Positions 58,365 to 64,000 of a DNA stretch of 64,000 bases are shown piece by piece. The DNA comes from JANNNX01 sp031398745 (GTDB lineage Bacteria; Actinomycetota; Acidimicrobiia; Acidimicrobiales; CADCSY01), in the NCBI GenBank assembly GCA_031398745.1, contig JANNNX010000009.1:1-64000 (forward strand), read 5' to 3'. Under the pieces are notes generated by a model. It saw only the letters and a program-made list of their open reading frames with translations, did no database searches and was not told the DNA's origin. Every line of letters starts with the position of its first letter. The first letter of the stretch is position 1. A program made the position numbers and the translations under genes.

Positions 58365-58421
58365 GAGGCGTGTGAGGCGGCCTCCGCGAGGAGGCGTGTG
58401 AGGCAGCCTCCGCGAGGAGGC
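58354..58421 (+). repeat. Three 26-base tandem repeats each with a hairpin
   Basis: GCCTCC-GC[TG]A-GGAGGC recurs at 58354, 58380 and 58406, exactly 26 bases apart, joined by GTGTGAGGC[GA]. The first hairpin contains the lytic transglycosylase stop codon. The array ends 7 bases before a TACAGT -10 box. It may act as a serial terminator or insulator. Confidence 0.75.
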
Positions 58422-58428
58422 CGTGCCC

Positions 58429-58434
58429 TACAGT
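58429..58434 (+). promoter_or_regulatory. -10 box of the M24 enzyme gene
   Basis: TACAGT lies 35 bases before the ATG and would give a leader of about 29 bases with a strong AGGAGG site. Confidence 0.5.
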
Positions 58435-58469
58435 CGCCGCCGCTCCACAGTCGAGTGCAGGAGGCAGCG

Positions 58470-59855
58470 ATGGGGATCCGCACCTACGGCCCGAACAACG
58501 TCGACTGGGAGCAGCGGGTCGACATGGACCGGCTGCGCACCGCCCGGCTGGCCCGCCTCCGCCAGAAGCTGGACGAAAGCGACCTGGGGGCGGTGCTGGC
58601 GTTCGACTTCGCCAACGTCCGCTACATGACCTCGACCCACATCGGCACCTGGGCCATGGACAAGCTCATCCGCTTCGCCCTCCTGCCCCGCAACGGCGAG
58701 CCGATCATCTGGGACTTCGGTTCGGCCGCCCGTCACCACCAGCTCTACAACCCGTGGCTCGACCACAGCCACACCCACAGCGAGGCGGCCGACGTCCACG
58801 ACGCCCACCACGGCGCCACCGTCGCCCCGTCGCAGCCCAACGGGTCCCGCGCCGGCATCTCCCTGCTCCGGGGCGCCTTCAATCCCGACGCCGGGATCGC
58901 CCAGGACGTGGCGGCCAAGGTCAAGGCCGAGCTCGAGCACCACGGCCTGGCCAACGAGCCGCTCGGCGTCGACGTGGTCGAGCTCCCGGTGCTCTTCGCC
59001 CTGCAGGCCGCCGGGATCGGCGTGGTCGACGGCCAGCAGCTGTTCCTCGAGGCCCGGCGGATCAAGACCGAGGACGAGATCACCCTCCTGGCCACGGCGG
59101 CGTCGATGGTCGACGCGGCCTACGACGAGCTCTACGGCTTCATGCACCCCGGTGTCCGGGAGAACGAGTGCGTGGGTTTGGTGTCCAAGACCCTCTACGA
59201 CCTGGGCTCTGAGTACGTGGAAGGGGTCAACGCCATCTCGGGCGAGCGCTGCGCACCCCACCCGCACGTGTACTCCGACCGGATCCTGCGACCCGGCGAC
59301 CCGGCCTTCTTCGACATCCTCCACAGCTACAACGGCTACCGCACCTGCTACTACCGCACCTTCGCCATCGGTTCGGCGTCGCGAGCCCAACAAGAGGCCT
59401 ACCGGATCTGCCGGGACTACATGGACACCGCCATCGACCTGGTGAAGCCCGGGGCCACCACCGCCGACATCGTCTCGGTGTGGCCGACGGCCGAGGAGTT
59501 CGGCTTCGCCGACGAGATGGCCGCCTTCGCCCTCCAGTACGGCCACGGCGTCGGCCTGTCGATCTGGGAGAAGCCGATCTTCAGCCGGCTGGTCTCCCTC
59601 GACCACCCCGAGGTGCTCGAGGAGGGGATGGTGTTCGCCCTCGAGACCTATTGGCCGGCGGCCGACGGGTGGTCGGCGGCCCGTATCGAGGAGGAGTTGG
59701 TGGTCACCGCCGAGGGCTGCGAGGTCATCACCAAGTTCCCGGCCGAGGAGCTGCTGGTGGCGGGCAAGCGGTACTGGTCGATGAACGGTCCGCTCGACAC
59801 CGTCCGCGAGTCGCAGTCGCACATAAACACCCGAGCGCGGCGCCAGGACCGCTGA
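58470..59855 (+). CDS. M24-family metallopeptidase-fold protein (creatinase/DddP-like), one metal ligand altered
   Basis: A 461-residue pita-bread-fold protein. The N-terminal creatinase domain reads VLAFDFANVRYMTSTHIGTW and PIIWDFGSAARHH, a layout close to the DddP-like branch as recalled. In the C-terminal domain of five expected metal ligands, Asp (FFDIL, about 280), His (GHGVGL, about 358) and two Glu (ALETY about 391, EEELVV about 407) are visible. The second Asp position reads Tyr in CYYRTF (about 293). Activity may thus differ from ordinary aminopeptidase P. AGGAGG 7 bases before the ATG fixes the start. Confidence 0.8.
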   Translation: MGIRTYGPNNVDWEQRVDMDRLRTARLARLRQKLDESDLGAVLAFDFANVRYMTSTHIGTWAMDKLIRFALLPRNGEPIIWDFGSAARHHQLYNPWLDHSHTHSEAADVHDAHHGATVAPSQPNGSRAGISLLRGAFNPDAGIAQDVAAKVKAELEHHGLANEPLGVDVVELPVLFALQAAGIGVVDGQQLFLEARRIKTEDEITLLATAASMVDAAYDELYGFMHPGVRENECVGLVSKTLYDLGSEYVEGVNAISGERCAPHPHVYSDRILRPGDPAFFDILHSYNGYRTCYYRTFAIGSASRAQQEAYRICRDYMDTAIDLVKPGATTADIVSVWPTAEEFGFADEMAAFALQYGHGVGLSIWEKPIFSRLVSLDHPEVLEEGMVFALETYWPAADGWSAARIEEELVVTAEGCEVITKFPAEELLVAGKRYWSMNGPLDTVRESQSHINTRARRQDR

Positions 59856-59871
59856 CGCATCGGCGTATCGG

Positions 59872-60693
59872 TCAGCGCCCCGCCAGCTCGGCCAGGATCG
59901 CGTCGGCCAACGGCGGCCAGGCGGCAGCCGCCCAGGGCCCGAAGTCGCGATCGCTGAGCGACGCCCAGGCCACCCCCGCCCGGGGGTCGACGCCGAGGAC
60001 GCCGCCCGCCCGCCCGAAGTGCCCGAAGGTGGCGGGGGAGTTCGTCGTGCCGGTCCAGTGCGGTGCCTTGTGGTCACGCAGCTCGAAGCCCACGCCCCAG
60101 TCGTTGGGGTGCTGGCGCCCGAACCCGGGCAGCACCCCGTTGAGTCCGGGGAACTGCACGGTGGTGGCCATGGCCAGGGTGGCCGCCGAGACCAGGGTCG
60201 GCGTCAGCAGCTCGGCGGCGAAGGTCAGCAGGTCCCGGGTGGGGCTGACCGCCCCATTGGCCGGGGTGGCGACCATGCGGGTGGCGAGCATGCCCAGCGG
60301 CTGCAGCACGGCCTCGGTGACGTAGGTCCAGAAGGCCATGTCGGCACTCGCGGCCAGGGTCTCGGCGGCCAGCTCGATCCCGGCGTTGGAGTAGATGCGG
60401 CGCCGGCCGACGGCGGCCATCGGCGTTCGTCGCTCGGGAGCCAATCCCGATGCGTGGGCCAGCAGGTGTCGCAGGGTCGAGCCCGGCGGCCCGGCCGGCT
60501 GGTCGAGATCGACGGTGCCCTCCTCGAGCGCGATCAGCACCGCGTAGGCGGTCAGCAGCTTGGTGATCGACGCCCATTCCAGCTCACGGTCGAGGTCGCC
60601 GGTGCTGGCCACCAGGCCACCGTCGCGGGTGACGACACCGACCCCGGCGGTCGTTACCGGCCAGTGGTCGACCTGGTCCAGGGCTCGCAGCAC
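59872..60693 (-). CDS. Serine hydrolase of the beta-lactamase/DD-peptidase fold
   Basis: A 273-residue protein with the SxxK motif SITK (Ser42, Lys45), the YxN motif YSN (Tyr101) and a C-terminal HFGRAGG segment corresponding to the KTG-type strand. This is the class C/EstB-like branch, whose members are esterases or peptidases more often than true beta-lactamases. No signal peptide is seen, so it is probably cytosolic. The GTG has a CACACT box 6 bases upstream. It converges on the M24 gene. Confidence 0.82.
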   Translation of the reverse strand: MLRALDQVDHWPVTTAGVGVVTRDGGLVASTGDLDRELEWASITKLLTAYAVLIALEEGTVDLDQPAGPPGSTLRHLLAHASGLAPERRTPMAAVGRRRIYSNAGIELAAETLAASADMAFWTYVTEAVLQPLGMLATRMVATPANGAVSPTRDLLTFAAELLTPTLVSAATLAMATTVQFPGLNGVLPGFGRQHPNDWGVGFELRDHKAPHWTGTTNSPATFGHFGRAGGVLGVDPRAGVAWASLSDRDFGPWAAAAWPPLADAILAELAGR

Positions 60694-60699
60694 GCTCGC

Positions 60700-60705
60700 A
60701 GTGTG
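60700..60705 (-). promoter_or_regulatory. -10 box of the serine hydrolase gene
   Basis: CACACT on the minus strand lies 6 bases before the GTG, fitting the NANNNT leaderless pattern. Confidence 0.4.
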
Positions 60706-60730
60706 GCCCGAGCGACGATCGGGTCGGGGA

Positions 60731-61609
60731 TCAGGTCGCGGGCAGCTCGGCCTCAGGCGGCAGGGCCGTCAGCAGGACCTCGACACTCAGCTCCTGGCGG
60801 GTGGGCCCGTGGAACACGCCTCGGAAGGGCACCACGTCGCCGTAGTCGCGCCCGTGCCCTACTCGGATGTGGCGAGTCTCGGCCGGGAGGTGGTGGGTGG
60901 GGTCGTAGCTGGTCCACATGGCGTCGGGGAGGAGCACGTCGACCCAGGCGTGGCTGTCGACCCGGTACTCGCGGCCCACCTCGAACGCCTTCGGGGCCAC
61001 GTAGCCCGAGACGTAGCGGGCCGGGATCCCGGTGCTGCGCAGCAGGGCGATGGCCAGGTGGGCGTAGTCCTGGCAGACCCCTCGCCGGCTGGCCAGGACG
61101 TGGTCGACGGCAGTGTGGACCGAGGTCCACCCCGGCTCGTAGGTGATCTCCTCGTGCAGCCAGTCGAAGATCGCCTGGACGGTGGCCTGGGCATCGTCGC
61201 TCCGGAGGCGCTCGGCCAGCACATCGACGGCCTGGCCCCCGACGACCTTGGGGGAGGCCTGGAGGTACTCGATGGCGTCGAGATCGGAGGCCGCCGGGAA
61301 GATCCGTTGGCCGGGGTCGTCGGGAAGGTGCATGTGAACCACCGACTCGACCGTGCACACCAGCTCGTCGTGGGGGGCGTCGAGCTCGAACTCCACCACC
61401 TCGGTGCCGAAGTAGTCGCGGTGGCGCCGCTGGAACGAAGGCCGGGGGGTCACCTCGACCTCACTGCGGACCCGCTGCTGGCCAAGCTCGGAGATGGGGG
61501 TGAGCCGCACCTCGTTGCGGCTCCGGCGCACCGGCGGCGCGTACCGGTAGCCGGTGCGATGGGTGATGTGCCAGGTGGCGTCGAGCACCGGGAGCTCGGT
61601 GGCGGTCAC
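60731..61609 (-). CDS. Transglutaminase-like cysteine protease of the ATP-grasp/alpha-E cluster
   Basis: A 292-residue protein. An N-terminal transglutaminase-associated beta domain (ATWHITHRTGYRYAPPVRRSRNEVRL) is followed by the transglutaminase core with catalytic Cys in RRGVCQDYAHL, His in VDSHAWVDVL and Asp in SYDPTHH. The GTG start overlaps the alpha-E stop by 4 bases. In this cluster type it is predicted to cleave or re-form amide bonds made by the ATP-grasp enzyme. There is no signal peptide. Confidence 0.88.
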   Translation of the reverse strand: MTATELPVLDATWHITHRTGYRYAPPVRRSRNEVRLTPISELGQQRVRSEVEVTPRPSFQRRHRDYFGTEVVEFELDAPHDELVCTVESVVHMHLPDDPGQRIFPAASDLDAIEYLQASPKVVGGQAVDVLAERLRSDDAQATVQAIFDWLHEEITYEPGWTSVHTAVDHVLASRRGVCQDYAHLAIALLRSTGIPARYVSGYVAPKAFEVGREYRVDSHAWVDVLLPDAMWTSYDPTHHLPAETRHIRVGHGRDYGDVVPFRGVFHGPTRQELSVEVLLTALPPEAELPAT

Positions 61610-62409
61610 GAGCCGACCGGGAGGCTGCGCCGGGTGGGGAGCCACCCCGCGAGCAGGGTGCCGTGGGCCTCCTCGCTGGCCTCCATGAGCCGGGTGAGGT
61701 GGTGGGTGAGGTTCTGGGCCAGCGACTCGGTGGACGCCCCCGCCAGCTCGGCGTGGGCGTCGTCGAGGATCCCGGCGGCCAGCGGCGTGGCGGTGGCCAG
61801 CGTCCGGGCGGTCGTCAGGGCGTTGGCCACCGACCGCGGCCAGTCCGGAGCTCGCAGCACGAGATCGAGTGCCAGATCCACCGTGGGCGGGCCCATGTGT
61901 CCGGGGCGCCAGGCGTCGAGGGCGCCGCTCACCCGCAGGACGAAGCGGGCGTCGCGCCGCTCGTCGCCGGTGCGCCGGCGGGCCTGCAGCGTCTGGATGC
62001 GGGCGGTGCCGGCGATTCGTTCGATGCGGCTGCCCAGCATCACGTGCGACCAGGCCTCGTCGCGGGTGACGTTGCACTCGATCTGTCCGCTGAACGCGTC
62101 GAGGTAGAGCGCGGCCGCTCGCAGCACCGGCTCGCGTTCCGCTCCGTCGGCCAGGGCCCGTTCGAGATCGAGGACGGCACCGCCCAGCAGTTCGATCACC
62201 GGCGCGGTGAGGCCCTCGCGCGCCCGGCGCCCCTGTTCGTGCGCCACCCGGAGGCTGTCGAGCACCCGCCACGCGGGGTCGGCCTGTAGCGCCTCGCCGG
62301 GTTCGAGGGTGCGCCAGTCGGGCGTGGCCAGGGCGCCCCGCACGACGTTGGCCGCCCGTTCGGTGAGGCGACCGATCCAGTAGAGGCGCTCAGCCGTGCG
62401 GTTCAACAT
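61606..62409 (-). CDS. Alpha-E domain protein (DUF403)
   Basis: A 267-residue all-helical protein that begins with the family signature MLNRTAERLYWIGRLTERAANVVR and contains RDEAWSHVMLGSRIERIAGTARI. The alpha-E family has no known activity and is almost always encoded between the circularly permuted ATP-grasp and transglutaminase-like genes, as here. It overlaps the ATP-grasp gene by 7 bases. Confidence 0.88.
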   Translation of the reverse strand: MLNRTAERLYWIGRLTERAANVVRGALATPDWRTLEPGEALQADPAWRVLDSLRVAHEQGRRAREGLTAPVIELLGGAVLDLERALADGAEREPVLRAAALYLDAFSGQIECNVTRDEAWSHVMLGSRIERIAGTARIQTLQARRRTGDERRDARFVLRVSGALDAWRPGHMGPPTVDLALDLVLRAPDWPRSVANALTTARTLATATPLAAGILDDAHAELAGASTESLAQNLTHHLTRLMEASEEAHGTLLAGWLPTRRSLPVGS

Positions 62410-63995
62410 GGCGCGGCCTGGTGCTGCTCCTGGGCCTGCAGGGCCATGGCCTCGTCGTCGTCGCTGCCGTCGAGGTTGGGTCCGGGCGGCGGGGCCCAGG
62501 TGGCCAGGGCGGTGCCCAGCGCGGCGTCGGCATCGGTGTGGCCGGCGGGGGCGGCCCGCAGGACCCAGGTGTCCTTGCTGCCGCCGCCCTGGGACGAGTT
62601 GACGATCATCGACCCCTCCACCAGCGCCACCCGGGTCAGTCCGCCGGGCAGGACGTCGATGCGCTCGCCTTGCACCACGAAGGGCCGGAGGTCGACGTGG
62701 CGCGGCACGAGCCGGTCGTCGACCAGGGTGGGATGGGTCGAGAGCTGGACCACCTCCTGGGCGATGAATCCTCGGGGATTGGCCTCGATGCGCCGCCGGT
62801 AGGCCTGGATGGTGGCCTCGTCGGACCGGGGGCCGAAGAGCAGCCCGTGGCCACCGGCGCCGTCGACCGGCTTCACCACCAGCTGGTCGAGCCGATCGAG
62901 GACGGTGGCCCGGTCCTCGGCTTGGGCACAGAGGTAGGTGGGCACGTTCTCGATGACCGGGGCCTCGCCGAGGTAGTAGCGGATCAGGTCGGGCACGAAG
63001 GCGTAGACCGCCTTGTCGTCGGCCACTCCGTTCCCGATGGCATTGGCCAGAGTGACGGTGCCTGCCCGGGCGGCATTGACGATGCCCGGGCAGCCGAGGA
63101 GCGAGTCGCCCCGGAAGACGAGCGGGTCGATCCAGGCGTCGTCCAGCCGGCGGTAGATGACGTCGACGGTGCGAACGCCCGTGGTGGTGTGGGTGTAGAC
63201 GCGGCCTCCGTCGACGAACAGGTCGCTGCCCTCGACCAGGTCGATCCCCATCTGGCGGGCCAGGAAGGCGTGTTCGAAGTAGGCCGCGTTGTGGACGCCG
63301 GGGGTCCAGAGCACGATCCGGGGGTAGTCGCCGGCGGCCACGGGGGCGCTCGAACGCAGGGCTTCGAGGAGCATGGCCGGGTAGTCGCCGACGGGCTCGA
63401 CGGCGACGTGGTCGAGCATCTCGGGGAAGCAGCGGCTGAGGACCTCACGGTTCTCGAGGACATAGCTGGCGCCCGAGGGCACCCGGAGGTTGTCCTCCAG
63501 CACCCGCCAGGTGCCGTCGGCGGCGCGCACCGTGTCGAGACCGGCAATGTGCACGTGGACGCCGTGGCGGGGATTGATGCCCCAGGCCTCCCGCAGGTAA
63601 CCCGGGGCCGAGAGCACCAGGTCGGGCGGGATGATCCGGTCGTGGAGCGCGCACTGCTCGCCGTAGACGTCCTGGAGGAACAGGTCCAGCGCCTTGACCC
63701 GCTGCACCAGACCGGTGCGCAGCACCGTCCAGTCGTCGTGATCGATGACCCGGGGGACGACGTCGAGCGGCAGCGGCCGGTGCTCGGTGCCCCCGGCTTC
63801 GGAACGCACACTGAAGGTCACGCCCCGGATCCGCTGGAGCTGGTCGCGCTCGAGGGCACGGCGCCGGATGCGCTCCACCCCGAGCTCACCGAGCTGGTGG
63901 AAGACGCCTTCGGAGGGCGATCGGACAGACCCGGCGGCATCCACGGCCTCGTCGAAGTAGACGCCAGGGTCGTAGTCGGCCAGCAGATCGCCCAT
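62403..63995 (-). CDS. Circularly permuted ATP-grasp protein (DUF404/DUF407)
   Basis: A 530-residue predicted amide-bond ligase. Features are YDEAVD-like start (GVYFDEAVDAAG), VLRTGLVQRVKALDLFLQDVYG, WRVLEDNLRVPSGASYVLENR (ATP-binding acid/Asn), GDSLLGCPGIVNAARAGTVTLANAIGNGVADDKAVYAFVP and VVKPVDGAGGHGLLFGPR (glycine-rich loop). The ATG at 63995 lies 5 bases from the window end; an upstream start cannot be ruled out. It probably leads the three-gene operon. Confidence 0.9.
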   Translation of the reverse strand: MGDLLADYDPGVYFDEAVDAAGSVRSPSEGVFHQLGELGVERIRRRALERDQLQRIRGVTFSVRSEAGGTEHRPLPLDVVPRVIDHDDWTVLRTGLVQRVKALDLFLQDVYGEQCALHDRIIPPDLVLSAPGYLREAWGINPRHGVHVHIAGLDTVRAADGTWRVLEDNLRVPSGASYVLENREVLSRCFPEMLDHVAVEPVGDYPAMLLEALRSSAPVAAGDYPRIVLWTPGVHNAAYFEHAFLARQMGIDLVEGSDLFVDGGRVYTHTTTGVRTVDVIYRRLDDAWIDPLVFRGDSLLGCPGIVNAARAGTVTLANAIGNGVADDKAVYAFVPDLIRYYLGEAPVIENVPTYLCAQAEDRATVLDRLDQLVVKPVDGAGGHGLLFGPRSDEATIQAYRRRIEANPRGFIAQEVVQLSTHPTLVDDRLVPRHVDLRPFVVQGERIDVLPGGLTRVALVEGSMIVNSSQGGGSKDTWVLRAAPAGHTDADAALGTALATWAPPPGPNLDGSDDDEAMALQAQEQHQAAPC

Positions 63996-64000
63996 GAACG

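Noticed and set aside
58354..58421. Short CRISPR-like array
   Set aside because: Repeats are contiguous with constant linkers, not unique spacers, only three units are present, and no cas genes are near.
59872..60693. Antibiotic-resistance beta-lactamase
   Set aside because: It has no signal peptide and fits the broad serine hydrolase/esterase branch; resistance cannot be claimed from SxxK and YxN motifs alone.

Overview
The window is a 64 kb stretch of very GC-rich chromosome from an actinobacterium. The best guess is a member of class Acidimicrobiia (Ilumatobacter/Iamia type); this is inferred from gene content and not proven. Supporting signs are the near-universal G/C third codon positions, many GTG starts, class II DAHP synthase, a BldD-type regulator, a Tad pilus locus without an outer-membrane secretin, and the conserved block comEA-comEC-holA-rpsT-lepA-hrcA-dnaJ-rsmE. 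A striking global feature is that at least thirteen genes have a TANNNT (or NANNNT) -10 hexamer 6-8 bases before the start codon, which suggests leaderless transcripts. Genes with strong Shine-Dalgarno sites (pilin, GT4, M24 enzyme, the foreign-looking immunity-like gene) are the minority.

Region 1 (1-18.2 kb): obgE (5' cut by the window edge) and proB, then inverted murJ, then proA. About 10.6 kb of accessory genes follow: an HTH/nucleotidyltransferase pair, a MoxR ATPase plus a frameshifted VWA (CoxE-like) gene, a PaaX-type regulator, a CoA-disulfide-reductase-like flavoprotein, the assimilatory sulfite reductase-APS reductase operon, class II DAHP synthase and an odd sigma factor. Then come nadD, a LytR_C protein and rsfS. 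The usual obg-proB-proA-nadD-rsfS run is therefore split.

Region 2 (18.2-23.7 kb): a tightly overlapping four-gene lipid-modification operon (SDR, FAD oxidoreductase, DUF1365, cyclopropane-fatty-acid-synthase-like methyltransferase). Next is a small, lower-GC, decayed island with RHS/YD-repeat debris, a toxin-like tail and an immunity-like gene. It ends at tRNA-Ala(GGC), and a 14-bp direct repeat of the tRNA 3' end marks the other edge.

Region 3 (23.7-41.9 kb): housekeeping genes leuS, a PAC2 protein, a thioredoxin-TPR protein, a TSUP transporter, comEA/comEC, a FolP2-like protein, holA, rpsT, lepA, an acyl-CoA-dehydrogenase-fold enzyme, hrcA with a perfect CIRCE operator, dnaJ, rsmE, a BldD homologue with a c-di-GMP signature, and hemW.

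Region 4 (41.9-51.6 kb): a membrane-anchored pseudokinase with an FG-GAP-like ectodomain, an unknown protein, a BldC/excisionase-type HTH protein, and a complete Tad/Flp pilus operon (CpaB, CpaE/TadZ, TadA, TadB, TadC, pilin, three TadE/G-like pseudopilins) followed by a LysM protein.

Region 5 (51.6-64 kb): a glycosyltransferase/alpha-alpha-toroid protein/GH130/GH130 mannoside cluster, a SigB-like sigma factor closed by a long hairpin, a secreted lytic transglycosylase, three 26-bp hairpin repeats, an M24-family enzyme, a serine hydrolase, and the transglutaminase/alpha-E/circularly permuted ATP-grasp triad. That triad is a widespread but poorly understood predicted peptide-ligase system. Apart from the decayed island (22.4-23.6 kb), no stretch above about 300 bases lacks a gene.
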